DNA from: Mucilaginibacter_A sp050954285
Lineage (GTDB): Bacteria; Bacteroidota; Bacteroidia; Sphingobacteriales; Sphingobacteriaceae
Length of the DNA stretch: 64,000 bases
Reading direction: 5' to 3'
Assembly (NCBI GenBank): GCA_050954285.1
Contig: JBPBPL010000006.1
Location: forward strand, 248,001-312,000
Part shown: positions 45,696-56,076 of the stretch, piece after piece
Numbering within the stretch: position 1 is the first letter of the stretch
How the letters are laid out: each line of letters begins with the position of its first letter
Notes under the pieces: generated by a model
The model's database searches: none
What the model was told of the DNA's origin: nothing
The model's input: the letters and a program-made list of their open reading frames with translations, nothing else
Program-made: the position numbers and the translations under genes

Positions 45696-48600
45696 ATGTT
45701 CAAATTTTTTGGAGCAATTGCGTTGTTTATCATACTGTGCAATTTTTCTTATGCGCAGCATAATGAGTACCAGTTTTCGCAATTAGATATTACAAACGGC
45801 CTTTCTAACAATCGGGTTAATTGTATTTATAAAGATGCGCAGGGTTTTATGTGGTTTGGCACAACATCTGGTTTGAGCCGGTACGATGGTTACGAATTTA
45901 AAAATTTTAAGCATAATGCTGCAGATCCCCAATCGCTGTACAGCAGTTATGTAGAAAAAATGGAGGAAGGGCCGGAAAATAAAATCTGGGTTTATACCAA
46001 TAATGGCATCAGTATTTATGATCCGCGGACTGAAAAATTTTCTAATGCTGTTTTTACCGAGTTAAAAAAGTACCACATCCTAACGCAGCATCTAAAATCA
46101 ATTAAAAAAGATGCGGCCGGCAATTTCTGGTTTTTAGCTAACGAGGGCGTTTATCAATATAATGCTAAAACTCAAAACAGTAGTTTTTACAGTACCGCTC
46201 AAAATTCAAAAATTGCACTTCATTCCAACAATGTAACCGAAATTTTAGGTGATAAAAACAGCATCGCCTGGTTTATTTATAGCGATGGTTTAATTGATAA
46301 AATCAACACTAAAAACGGTAAAATACTGATTAGGAACCAGTTATTATCTCAAGCCAATAATAACAAAGAATTAGTTTATCTGGCAACATTAAGCAACAAC
46401 GGGAAACTTTGGATACACGTTGCTGAAAACCCGATCGGCGTTTTTTGCTTTGATCCGGTCGGAAATAAACTTAGCCATTTAGTTAAAGGTGCGCCTGGCA
46501 GCAGCCTTAACTCCAATCTGATTAACAGCATTGTGCCAGGCGATAACGATACCGTTTGGATTGGTACAGATCATGGTGGCATCAACGTAGTGAACACGGT
46601 AACCAATCGTTTCGAGTACCTGTTAAACCGGGTAGATGACTTAAAATCAGTGCGTGGCAATTCTGTGGTACTGTATAAAGACAATACTGGCATTGTGTGG
46701 GCTGGCACTACTAAACAGGGTGTCAGTTATTATCATAAAGGCATCATCCAGTTTCCGCAGGTGCGCCACTATATTTTTGATAACAGCAGTTTGCCTTACG
46801 AAGATGTGGATTGTTTTGTAGAAGATTTGAACGGCAACTTCTGGATTGGCACAAATGGCGGAGGCTTGATTTTTTACAATCAGAAAACTAAAAAGTACAA
46901 CCAGTACAAGCACGATGCAACCAATGTAAACAGCCTAAGCAATGATATCATCATCAGTTTGTGCATCGATCACGATCAAAAGCTATGGATCGGTACTTAT
47001 TTTGGTGGTTTGGAGCGATTTGAAAATGGCAGATTTATTCATTACCGCCACCAGGATAACGTACCCGGTTCGCTTTCGGATGACCGCGTTTTTACTATTA
47101 TTGAAGATTCTGCCAATCAAATCTGGGCCGGTACTTTCAGCGGCGGATTAAATATTTACGATCGGCAAACCAATCAGTTTAAACATCCAAAATACCCTAC
47201 CGTATCAAATTATACAGGGGTGATTTTTGAAGATCATCAGAAAAATATTTGGATCGGCCGGGATAAAGGAATTGATGTGCTTAAAAGAAGCACGGGTTTG
47301 GTAAAGCATTACACTTATCAGCCTAAAAAAGTGAATACGCTGGTGGCCAATGATGTAAACTGTATTATTCAGGATCATAACGGTTTGATGTGGATTGGCA
47401 CGAAAGAAGGAATCAGTATTTTAAATGCACAAACTGATCAGTTTATCAATATTCAGGAAAAACAGGGCCTTCCGAGCAACAGTGTGCTAAGCATGATTGA
47501 AGATAACCGAGGCCGGATCTGGATGAGTACGGCCAACGGAATTGCCAATGTACAGATCTTCAAAAATCAACTTGGCTACTCGTATCAAATTCACAATTAC
47601 AATGGTTTTGATGGATTGCAGGGCAACGAATTTAATGCCGATGCGGCTTTTAAATGTAAAAACGGCGATATTATTTTTGGCGGTGCACACGGGTTTAATT
47701 TATTCAATCCGGATAAAATCCGCTCTACCAGCTTAAAACTGAACTTGGTATTTACCGATTTTCAGTTGTTTAACAAGAGCGTTGCAGTTGGCGATACCAT
47801 CAATAAAAAAGTAGTATTAAAAAATGTCATTTCCGAAACCCCGTCGTTAACGTTAGACCATGATGAAAACGTTTTCAGTATCACATTTGCGGCATTGAAT
47901 TTTTATAATCCTGATAAAATAGCTTATCAATACCAGCTGGAAGGGTTTGATAAACAATGGCTTGCGGAATTAAACAATTCACGTAAAGCTACTTATACCA
48001 ATCTGGATGCAGGTGATTATGTGTTCCGGGTGAAGGCAGCAGATCATAACGACCCGAATAATGTAAGTACTACCGCACTCCGGATTACTGTTTTGCCACC
48101 GTTTTGGAAATCTCCGCTGGCATACTTTTTATACATTTTGGCAGGTTTGGTTTTGCTGTTTTTTATCCGGCACCGGGGAATTTTGAAGTTGAAACGGGAG
48201 TTCAAAATCAGTCAGGATAAGCTCGAAGCCGAACGGAAATCAGTAAATGAAATGGAAGCCGCTAAACGGATGCACGACCTGGATTTGATGAAAATCAAGT
48301 TTTTTACCAACGTGAGCCATGAGTTTCGCACGCCGCTTTCGTTAATTACTTCGCCAATCGATACAATGATTAAAAACAATCAGCATCCGGCGCAAAAAAA
48401 CCAGTTGCTGATGATTCAAAGAAACAGCAAGCGCTTGCTAAACCTGGTGAACCAGTTGCTTGATTTCCGGAAAATGGAAAGTAACGAATTAAAACTGAAC
48501 CTGGAGAAAGGTGATATAATTTCCTTTATAAAAGAAGTATCCGCTTCGTTTACAGATCTGGCAGAGCAAAAACAAATTACTTATGTGATTAGTGGTGACT

Positions 48601-49868
48601 GCGGTTTAATCCCCACAAAATTCGACCATGATAAAATTGAGCGGATTTTATTCAATCTGATTTCCAATTCTTTAAAATTTACACCAGCGGGAGGCCACAT
48701 CAGTGTTTCCTTAAAAATTACCGATAAAAACAGCATCGAACTAGAAACCGAAAAAACGCTCGAAATTAAAGTCACGGATACAGGTATTGGTATTCCGAAA
48801 GATAAATTGGAACATATTTTCGAGCGTTTTTATCAGGTAAATATGCCCGAAAGATTGCTGAATCAGGGTAGCGGCATCGGCTTGTCTATCAGTAGTGAGT
48901 TTGTAAAAATGCACTCAGGCGAGATTTATGCAGAGAGCGAGCCAGGAAACGGAACCTGTTTTACGGTTCAATTACCCATCCGCATTGAAAATGATTTTGT
49001 GTTAACGGATGCGCCGGTTGCAAGTGATTATAATGAAACGGTTTCAATACCAGTTGAAGAACCGGCACAAATCCTTAAAAAATTAACCATTTTAATTGTT
49101 GATGATAATGATGATTTGCGGTTTTATTTAAAAGATAATTTAAAAAGCACCTTTAACATTATTGAGGCGGCAAATGGCAAGGAAGGCTGGCAAAAAGCAT
49201 TGGCGCTGCACCCCAATTTAATTGTAAGTGATGTGAACATGCCGGAAATGAATGGCATTGATCTCTGCAAAAAAATTAAAAACGATAACCGGACCTCGCA
49301 TATTCCGTTGATTTTGCTGACAGCTTTAACACAGGAAGAAGATCAACTAATAGGTTTAACTAATGGCGCGAACGACTATATCAGCAAGCCATTTAACTTT
49401 GAAATCCTGCTTTCTAAAATAAACGGTTTATTGCTGATGCAGGAATCGTTCAAAAAAACTTATCAAAAACAGCGCGAAATTACAGTGCAGGATTTAACGA
49501 TTGTTTCTGAAGATGAGAAGTTTTTAAAGCGTGTTTTCGATTGTATTGAGGCTAACATTACCAATTATAATTTTTCTGTAGAGGAATTAAGCAGGCAAAT
49601 GTCGCTCAGCCGGGTTTCGCTTTATAAAAGATTATTAGCCCTGACTGGCAAAACGCCGGTGGATTGTATCCGGACGGTTAGACTGAAACGAGCCGTGCAA
49701 CTGCTTGAAAAAAGTAAACTGAGCATAGCCAGCATTGCTTATGAAGTTGGTTTTAACAATCCAACCTATTTTTCAAAAGTATTTAAGGATGAATATGGCG
49801 TAGTGCCATCAGAATATTTTAACCACTTGCAGGAGAAAAGCAAGCTGCAAACCACTGCAGAAAGTTAA
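45696..49868 (+). CDS. Hybrid two-component system regulator (HTCS)
   Basis: This 1390-residue one-protein sensor-regulator has a signal peptide (about 1-20), a periplasmic beta-propeller of Reg_prop repeats (about 30-700; VWIGTDHGGIN, MWIGTKEGISIL), a Y_Y_Y domain, a transmembrane helix (about 808-826), HisKA (SHEFRTPLSL, His875), HATPase (NLISNSLKFTP, DTGIGIP), a receiver with Asp1179 (SDVNMPEMNG) and a C-terminal AraC HTH (LSRQMSLSRVSLYKRL). In Bacteroidota it binds an oligosaccharide and switches on its PUL. The direct repeats upstream of GH31 and SusC are its candidate sites. Confidence 0.96.
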   Translation: MFKFFGAIALFIILCNFSYAQHNEYQFSQLDITNGLSNNRVNCIYKDAQGFMWFGTTSGLSRYDGYEFKNFKHNAADPQSLYSSYVEKMEEGPENKIWVYTNNGISIYDPRTEKFSNAVFTELKKYHILTQHLKSIKKDAAGNFWFLANEGVYQYNAKTQNSSFYSTAQNSKIALHSNNVTEILGDKNSIAWFIYSDGLIDKINTKNGKILIRNQLLSQANNNKELVYLATLSNNGKLWIHVAENPIGVFCFDPVGNKLSHLVKGAPGSSLNSNLINSIVPGDNDTVWIGTDHGGINVVNTVTNRFEYLLNRVDDLKSVRGNSVVLYKDNTGIVWAGTTKQGVSYYHKGIIQFPQVRHYIFDNSSLPYEDVDCFVEDLNGNFWIGTNGGGLIFYNQKTKKYNQYKHDATNVNSLSNDIIISLCIDHDQKLWIGTYFGGLERFENGRFIHYRHQDNVPGSLSDDRVFTIIEDSANQIWAGTFSGGLNIYDRQTNQFKHPKYPTVSNYTGVIFEDHQKNIWIGRDKGIDVLKRSTGLVKHYTYQPKKVNTLVANDVNCIIQDHNGLMWIGTKEGISILNAQTDQFINIQEKQGLPSNSVLSMIEDNRGRIWMSTANGIANVQIFKNQLGYSYQIHNYNGFDGLQGNEFNADAAFKCKNGDIIFGGAHGFNLFNPDKIRSTSLKLNLVFTDFQLFNKSVAVGDTINKKVVLKNVISETPSLTLDHDENVFSITFAALNFYNPDKIAYQYQLEGFDKQWLAELNNSRKATYTNLDAGDYVFRVKAADHNDPNNVSTTALRITVLPPFWKSPLAYFLYILAGLVLLFFIRHRGILKLKREFKISQDKLEAERKSVNEMEAAKRMHDLDLMKIKFFTNVSHEFRTPLSLITSPIDTMIKNNQHPAQKNQLLMIQRNSKRLLNLVNQLLDFRKMESNELKLNLEKGDIISFIKEVSASFTDLAEQKQITYVISGDCGLIPTKFDHDKIERILFNLISNSLKFTPAGGHISVSLKITDKNSIELETEKTLEIKVTDTGIGIPKDKLEHIFERFYQVNMPERLLNQGSGIGLSISSEFVKMHSGEIYAESEPGNGTCFTVQLPIRIENDFVLTDAPVASDYNETVSIPVEEPAQILKKLTILIVDDNDDLRFYLKDNLKSTFNIIEAANGKEGWQKALALHPNLIVSDVNMPEMNGIDLCKKIKNDNRTSHIPLILLTALTQEEDQLIGLTNGANDYISKPFNFEILLSKINGLLLMQESFKKTYQKQREITVQDLTIVSEDEKFLKRVFDCIEANITNYNFSVEELSRQMSLSRVSLYKRLLALTGKTPVDCIRTVRLKRAVQLLEKSKLSIASIAYEVGFNNPTYFSKVFKDEYGVVPSEYFNHLQEKSKLQTTAES

Positions 49869-49928
49869 GATTCAGCAAAAAAACCCGCCAATTTAGGTGC
49901 ATAAAAGAAGCATCGGTTAAGCCTGTGC

Positions 49929-49962
49929 CTTAACATTTTTAATAGTGTATCTTAACATTTTT
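49929..49962 (+). promoter_or_regulatory. Direct repeat upstream of GH31 (candidate HTCS site)
   Basis: CTTAACATTTTT occurs at 49929-49940 and 49951-49962, 22 nt apart, about two helical turns. The same word in a 21-nt tandem is upstream of SusC. A motif copy (49902-49913) lies to the left. Confidence 0.55.
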
Positions 49963-50040
49963 GTACATCAATATCGGTCCGCAGTAATAGCTTTACCTTC
50001 GATCTAACCTATTCAATTTACACCTGTACCACAAGTATTT

Positions 50041-52458
50041 ATGAGCATCAGAATTCAAAAGTTAACTGCGGAGCTGTCGGTGGCGTTCTTCCTGCTTTTT
50101 TTAATGAGCATGGTTTCGCCAGTTAAAGCAGCGGTAAAATCTTATCAAAAAAACACAGATGGTGTAACGTTTACGCTGGATAAAGGCCTGATGAAAATTT
50201 ATGTGCGCAGCAGCGATATCATTGAGGTAAAATATACCATGTTTGATCGTTTTCAATCAAAAGAATCGCTGGTGGTAAATAATAAATGGCTGAATACGCC
50301 AGGTTTTACGGTTGCGGAAGCCGGCCAGAACGTTATCATTACTACAGCAAGTTTGCAGCTTTCTATCAGTAAAGCCACCAATGCCATTATTTATATGGAT
50401 AAAAAAGGCATGGTTATTACAGCCGAAGATAACGCCGAAAACAAATCCATGACGCCGGCAACGATAGCGGGCATCAGCACTTACAACTGTACCACGCAGT
50501 TTACTTCGCCCAAAAACGAAGCGCTTTATGGTTTGGGCTGCCATCCGGAAGATACTTTATCGATCAATTACAAAGGGCGTAACCAGGAAATGCTGATTAA
50601 ATACATGACGGGCGCCATCCCGGTTTTGCTATCTACCAATGGTTACGGTTTGTTGTGGGATAATTATTCGGCCTCTAATTTTTACGGTGCAGAAGCCGGA
50701 AATACCAAGTTTAAATATACTTCCGAAAGTGGAAAAGAGGTTGATTACTACTTCTTTTATGGTCCTGATTTTGATAAGATTATCAATCTTTATCGCACCG
50801 CAACCGGCCGTGCACCAATGTATCCAAAATGGGCTTTCGGTTTGTTTCAATCTCAGGACCGGTACAAAACACAGGACGAAATTATTGGCGTAAAAAATAA
50901 TTATCGCAACAACCACATTCCGGTGGATGCCATTGTGCAGGATTGGTATTGGTGGCAACCGTTGCCAATTGGTTCGCACGTTATGAACCCGGAACGTTAT
51001 CCCGACCCAAAAAAGCTGGTTGATGAACTGCACCAGGCAAACATGCATGCCATGATTTCGATCTGGCCACTTTATGGTTCTGGTACGAAAAATTATGATG
51101 TGATGAAAAAAAATGGTTTTTTAACCAGCATCACTTGGGATAATTTTGTAAGCCACACTTTTGATACCTATTATGATGCGCACAACCCAAAAGCACGTAA
51201 ATTATATTGGGAGCAGGCGCGAGACAGTATTATTGCACGTTACGGTTGGGATGCCTGGTGGGTAGACCAATGCGAGCCGGATAATGGTGCATTACTTGAC
51301 GAACGTCGTCAAGCCAATTTTTCAGTAGGAAAAGGGATTGATTATTTCAACACGTATTCTTTAGAGCATTCCAAAGGGTTGTATGAAGGCTGGCGCAAAG
51401 ATATTCCGAACAAGCGTGCCTTTTTATTGATCCGCCAGTCTTTTGCTGGCGAGCAGCGCAATGCAGCTACTTTATGGTCATCAGATATTACCACCACGTT
51501 TGCTGCTTTCAAAAGTCAAATTCCGCAGGGTATAAATGCCTGTGTATCAGGTATTCCATACTGGACTTCTGATATCGGCGGTTACATTTCCAGAACATCG
51601 CCAGACGGGATTCCGGATTGGTCTCAGCCTGAAAAACGAGAGCTGTTTACGCGCTGGTTCCAGTTTGGTACCTTCAGCCCAATTATGCGCATCCATGGCA
51701 AAGGCGAACGGGCCATTTTTTCTGATAACTGGGATGATAACACCAAAGCCATCCTGATGAAATATGATAAATTGCGCTACCGTTTGTTGCCCTACATTTA
51801 TTCGCTCGCTGGTCGCGTTACCAGTGAGAACTATACTATTATGCGGAATCTTAACTTTGATTTCCGCAATGATCCGGGCGTTCGTAATATCCCGGATCAG
51901 TACATGTTTGGCCCGGCATTTTTGGTAAACCCGGTTACCGAGCAACTTTATACCGGTAAAAACAGCACATCAGGCAAAGGCACCCGTAGTGTTTACCTGC
52001 CTGCACAAACGCAATGGTATGATTTTTACACCGGAAAAATGTATCAGGGTGGTCAAACTATCAATGCAGCAGCACCGATAGAAACAATGCCGTTGTATGT
52101 AAAAGCTGGTTCAATTGTGCCAATGGGGCCGGAAATGGAATATGCTACCGAGAAACCTGCAGACAAAATTGAACTCAGAATTTATACCGGCGCTGATGGC
52201 CAGTGTGCTTATTACGAAGATGAAAACGATAATTACAATTATGAGAAAGGCAGCAGTGCCACTTTTATTTTAAGTTGGAATGATAAAGCGCAAACGCTAA
52301 AAATTTCTGATACCAAAGGCAGCTTTCCTGGAATGTTGAAAAAGCATGTTTTTAATGTGGTTCTGATCAAAAAAGACAAAGCAGCAGGCGATCAGGCGAT
52401 GCAGAAATTTGACCGTTCAGTTGCTTATTTGGGTAAGGCTGTTTCCATCAAAATGTAG
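50041..52458 (+). CDS. GH31 glycoside hydrolase (alpha-xylosidase/glucosidase type)
   Basis: This 805-residue exported GH31 enzyme has a signal peptide (about 1-31), an N-terminal beta-sandwich (30-240) and a catalytic barrel. The nucleophile Asp lies in DAWWVDQCEPDN, and the acid/base Asp in LWSSDITTTF; the family signature RAPMYPKWAFGLFQSQDRY is also present. The C-terminal beta domains finish at about 700-805. WWVDQCEP departs from the usual DMNE of glucosidases and is closer to alpha-xylosidases and alpha-galactosidases, so substrate is not secure. It has its own upstream region with a candidate HTCS site and a terminator. Confidence 0.9.
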   Translation: MSIRIQKLTAELSVAFFLLFLMSMVSPVKAAVKSYQKNTDGVTFTLDKGLMKIYVRSSDIIEVKYTMFDRFQSKESLVVNNKWLNTPGFTVAEAGQNVIITTASLQLSISKATNAIIYMDKKGMVITAEDNAENKSMTPATIAGISTYNCTTQFTSPKNEALYGLGCHPEDTLSINYKGRNQEMLIKYMTGAIPVLLSTNGYGLLWDNYSASNFYGAEAGNTKFKYTSESGKEVDYYFFYGPDFDKIINLYRTATGRAPMYPKWAFGLFQSQDRYKTQDEIIGVKNNYRNNHIPVDAIVQDWYWWQPLPIGSHVMNPERYPDPKKLVDELHQANMHAMISIWPLYGSGTKNYDVMKKNGFLTSITWDNFVSHTFDTYYDAHNPKARKLYWEQARDSIIARYGWDAWWVDQCEPDNGALLDERRQANFSVGKGIDYFNTYSLEHSKGLYEGWRKDIPNKRAFLLIRQSFAGEQRNAATLWSSDITTTFAAFKSQIPQGINACVSGIPYWTSDIGGYISRTSPDGIPDWSQPEKRELFTRWFQFGTFSPIMRIHGKGERAIFSDNWDDNTKAILMKYDKLRYRLLPYIYSLAGRVTSENYTIMRNLNFDFRNDPGVRNIPDQYMFGPAFLVNPVTEQLYTGKNSTSGKGTRSVYLPAQTQWYDFYTGKMYQGGQTINAAAPIETMPLYVKAGSIVPMGPEMEYATEKPADKIELRIYTGADGQCAYYEDENDNYNYEKGSSATFILSWNDKAQTLKISDTKGSFPGMLKKHVFNVVLIKKDKAAGDQAMQKFDRSVAYLGKAVSIKM

Positions 52459-52489
52459 TATGATTTTTTAGGTTATAAAAGAAGTATTC

Positions 52490-52539
52490 TGAGCAGTTTT
52501 TTGGTAGAGGTATCTTCTCAAAAAACTGCTCATTTTTTT
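52490..52539 (+). terminator. Intrinsic terminator after GH31
   Basis: TGAGCAGTTTTTTG (52490-52503) pairs with CAAAAAACTGCTCA (52519-52532) around a 15-nt loop, then seven Ts. Motif copies flank it (52476 and 52557). Confidence 0.8.
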
Positions 52540-52807
52540 GTCCTAAAAAACCTCGATAAAAACAGCATGTAATTATTGGAAGCCAACTTTATAAAATTGC
52601 AAACATATTTTATTCATTATCAATTAGTTGAATATTTTATATAAATAAATGTTAGCCTTATGATTAACATTTTTTGTATAAATATTAACATTTATGTTAC
52701 AGTTGAGCCTGATCTCTCCATAAATTTATTCCACGAAAAAATAACTGGTTATGCTATGCAAACGGCATAATTTGTTTAAACCAATTTCTACCTACTTTAT
52801 AAAAATT
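52540..52807 (+). promoter_or_regulatory. Regulatory region upstream of SusC with TTAACATTT repeats
   Basis: TTAACATTTTTT (52664-52675) and TTAACATTTATG (52685-52696) lie 21 nt apart, matching the pair upstream of GH31; the second half continues into ATGTTA, making a near palindrome. This is a candidate HTCS-controlled promoter. Exact -7 and -33 boxes are not assignable. Confidence 0.5.
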
Positions 52808-55800
52808 ATGATTAGAAAACTACAATTAAAAAGTGTTGTGGCTTTAATTGGATTTGGCTTATTGCTACTGATAAGTATGTCTGGTTTTGCACAAAACAAA
52901 ACGGTTACCGGTACCGTAAGCGACGCCTCAAATGGGCAATCTTTACCTGGTGTAACCATCCGGGTTAAAAACACCAGCAAAATTACAACAACAGATTTAA
53001 ACGGAAAATATTCCCTTAGTGCTGATGCTGGCAGTACTTTGGTTTTCAGTTATATCGGTTTTGTCGATCAGGAAATTGCAGTTGGCAGTAAATCGGTTAT
53101 CAGTCCAAAGCTTGGTGTAAATACCAAATCGCTTTCTGAAGTGGTAGTAATTGGTTATGGTACAGCTAAACGAAGTGATTTAACTGGCTCTGTAAGTTCT
53201 GTAAATGCAGCTACTATTGCAAAAGTACCAGTTGTTACGGTAGATCAGGCTTTGCAAGGCCGTGCAGCAGGGGTGCAGGTAACCAATAATGATGCTTCTC
53301 CAGGAGGTAATATTTCTGTATTGATCCGCGGTACGGGAAGTTTGGCTCCGGGTGCGAATGGACCTCTGTATGTTGTAGATGGTTATCCGCTAAATACGGG
53401 TGGTATCAATAACATCAACCCAAGTGATATTGCTTCTATCGATGTGCTGAAAGATGCTTCCTCTACAGCTATTTATGGTATCCGTGCTGCTAATGGTGTT
53501 GTTATTGTAACCACTAAAAAAGGTAGAAAGGATGGCGTTCAGATTTCTTTTGATGCTTATAATGCTTTTCAAAGTCGGCCTAAAACTTACAAGCTATTAA
53601 ATGCACAGCAATTTGCAACGCTGGCAAATCAGCAGGCAGCAGATGACCCTGCAAAACAATTTACTGTATTACAAAATTGGAAAACCCCTTCCTCACTTAC
53701 TAATGCAGATTGGCAAAAGGCAATTTACCGTCCGGGTTTAACACAAAATTATAGCCTTGCCATACGTGGCGGCAGTGATAAAGTGCAAACTGCAGTATCT
53801 ATTGGTTATTACGATCAAAAAGGTATTGTTTTAGGTTCTTATTTTAAAAGGATCAGTTTGGGTTTGAATATGGATTATCAACCGTTTAAATGGTTAAGAT
53901 CTTCAACCAGTGCTAAATATACCTATCAAAATACACTTAATCCATTTGGTACATCTGTCAGTTCTTCAGGTTTAGGTGTTATCGCACAATTACCTCCAAC
54001 TTTGGACGGTGGAAGCAGTGTAACCAGTCAGATCAGCGATGGTAATGGAAATTATGGTTTCTTTAACCCAATTTATTCTTATGTAGCTAAATATGGTAAT
54101 CCTATTTACAGCATAAATACAAATCAGTACACCAATATAAATCAGTTCCTTTTAACTAATTCTTCTTTAGAGGCTACTATTTTTGATGGCCTTAAAATTA
54201 AGACTAATGCAGGTGTAACTATTACTGGTAATAATAACTCCTATTATTCGCCAGAAGATGACCGTTTAGTTAACCAGTATGGATCAATAGCCGGAGCAAC
54301 ACAAAATGCTGGATATAATCAAGGGTTGGGAAGTAGCTTTGACTGGTTGTGGGAAAACACAATATCATATGATAAAACTTTTGGAAAACATACTATTAAT
54401 TTTGTAGGAGGTGTATCTCAGCAGCAACTTACAACCAATGGCATTAGTGGCAGCGGTGTTCCTCCAAATAGTGTTATAAAAGATTTATCACAATCAAAGG
54501 TTATAAATGGTGCTTCGACATTGATCCTTAATAGTACAGCACAAAGTATTCAAGCTTTGGCATCAACATTTGCAAGGTTAAATTATACTTTTGCCGACAG
54601 GTACATTATTACAGGTACTGTTAGGAGGGATGGCTCATCTAAATTTGCAGAAGGACATCAATATGGTACATTCCCTTCAGGTGCAGTAGCATGGAAGGTT
54701 AAACAGGAATCCTTTTTAAAGAATCAAGACTGGTTATCTGAATTTAAAATCCGGGCAAGTTATGGTGCAGTAGGTAATCAGGGAGCGATACCTGTATATC
54801 AGTATGAAGCACTTTATTCTGCAGGGTTAACAGCTTCTAACAGTGGCAACTTAGGTTATCCTTTTGGCAAAACGGGTGCTGGCAACGGGACATACCAATC
54901 CGGTATTGCGGCAATTCAACCGGCAAACCCTAATTTACGTTGGGAAACTGATTATAGTACAGATATTGGTACTGATCTTTCATTCTTAAAAGGTGATTTA
55001 AATTTTACGGTAGATTATTTTAATCGTAAATCAAAAGATTTTTTACTACCTATTGCTTCATCTCCTCAAACTGGATTTTTGGTCGAATCGAAAAATGTTG
55101 GTACCATGAACAACAAAGGTTTTGAGTTTGCAGTAAATTATGGACATACCATTAAGGATTTTAAATTTGGTGCCACTTTAACACTTTCTGTAATAAAAAA
55201 TACTTTAACATCATTAACTTCTGGGGTAAATTTCCTTACTAACCCAATAATATCACCGGGAAGTAATGGTCAGTTATCATTGCCTGGCTGGTCAATTTTC
55301 ACTGAAACAAACATCGGTCAGCCTGTTGGAGAGTTTTATGGGTACAAATCTTTGGGTATTATTCAATCACAAGCTCAAATTAATGCTCTAAACGCTGCCG
55401 CTAAAGCAAAAGGGTTTGGCTATTATCAGCAAGGTGCTACTTCTCCTGGTGATCGTCTTTATGAAGATACAAATGGCGACGGCCACATTACGGCTGATGA
55501 CCAGACAAGTTTAGGAAGTCCGCAGCCAAAGTTTTTTGGAGGTTTGAATTTGGATGGTTCTTATAAAGCTTTTGATTTTAACTTTTATTTTTATGGATCA
55601 TTCGGAAATAAAATTTTCAATTACGAAGAAAGCAATTTAGAAACTTTCCAGAATAGAAGTTTTGCAGGAATTGAAAACATCAGTCAGGAATATTATGCAA
55701 ATGCTTGGACACCAACTAATCCTTCTAATAAATATACCCGTATTTTGTATAACGATAATCCAGTTGGCAATTCACTTCCATCCAGTGCATGGGTTGAAAA

Positions 55801-56047
55801 TGGCAGCTTTCTTAAGCTAAAAAACTTTACTGTTGGTTATACCTTTCCTACAGTAATGGCTAAAAAACTTGCTATAAGCAGATTAAGATTGTATGCATCT
55901 ACTCAAAACCTGTTTACGATAACCAAGTATAAAGGCTTGGATCCTGAAATTGGCTCACAGGGTGGATATGCAACACAAAACGGAGTAGATAACGGTACTT
56001 ATCCTTCTTCCAAGTTTTATACAGTTGGCTTAAACGTAACCTTTTAA
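52808..56047 (+). CDS. SusC/RagA-family TonB-linked outer-membrane protein (second pair)
   Basis: This protein has about 1079 residues, with a signal peptide (to about 29), a CarboxypepD_reg domain (about 30-100), TonB box SEVVVIGYGTAKRSDLTGS, a plug with GPLYVVDGYPLN and IDVLKDASSTAIYGIRAANG, and a barrel ending in LNVTF. The frame is open from 52751, but 52808 (MIRKLQLKSV) starts the signal peptide. It should import the oligosaccharide released by the surrounding enzymes. It has no copy of the dispersed motif, unlike its neighbours. Confidence 0.95.
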   Translation: MIRKLQLKSVVALIGFGLLLLISMSGFAQNKTVTGTVSDASNGQSLPGVTIRVKNTSKITTTDLNGKYSLSADAGSTLVFSYIGFVDQEIAVGSKSVISPKLGVNTKSLSEVVVIGYGTAKRSDLTGSVSSVNAATIAKVPVVTVDQALQGRAAGVQVTNNDASPGGNISVLIRGTGSLAPGANGPLYVVDGYPLNTGGINNINPSDIASIDVLKDASSTAIYGIRAANGVVIVTTKKGRKDGVQISFDAYNAFQSRPKTYKLLNAQQFATLANQQAADDPAKQFTVLQNWKTPSSLTNADWQKAIYRPGLTQNYSLAIRGGSDKVQTAVSIGYYDQKGIVLGSYFKRISLGLNMDYQPFKWLRSSTSAKYTYQNTLNPFGTSVSSSGLGVIAQLPPTLDGGSSVTSQISDGNGNYGFFNPIYSYVAKYGNPIYSINTNQYTNINQFLLTNSSLEATIFDGLKIKTNAGVTITGNNNSYYSPEDDRLVNQYGSIAGATQNAGYNQGLGSSFDWLWENTISYDKTFGKHTINFVGGVSQQQLTTNGISGSGVPPNSVIKDLSQSKVINGASTLILNSTAQSIQALASTFARLNYTFADRYIITGTVRRDGSSKFAEGHQYGTFPSGAVAWKVKQESFLKNQDWLSEFKIRASYGAVGNQGAIPVYQYEALYSAGLTASNSGNLGYPFGKTGAGNGTYQSGIAAIQPANPNLRWETDYSTDIGTDLSFLKGDLNFTVDYFNRKSKDFLLPIASSPQTGFLVESKNVGTMNNKGFEFAVNYGHTIKDFKFGATLTLSVIKNTLTSLTSGVNFLTNPIISPGSNGQLSLPGWSIFTETNIGQPVGEFYGYKSLGIIQSQAQINALNAAAKAKGFGYYQQGATSPGDRLYEDTNGDGHITADDQTSLGSPQPKFFGGLNLDGSYKAFDFNFYFYGSFGNKIFNYEESNLETFQNRSFAGIENISQEYYANAWTPTNPSNKYTRILYNDNPVGNSLPSSAWVENGSFLKLKNFTVGYTFPTVMAKKLAISRLRLYASTQNLFTITKYKGLDPEIGSQGGYATQNGVDNGTYPSSKFYTVGLNVTF

Positions 56048-56076
56048 ATAAAAGACAACTATAAAATATTCACGAT

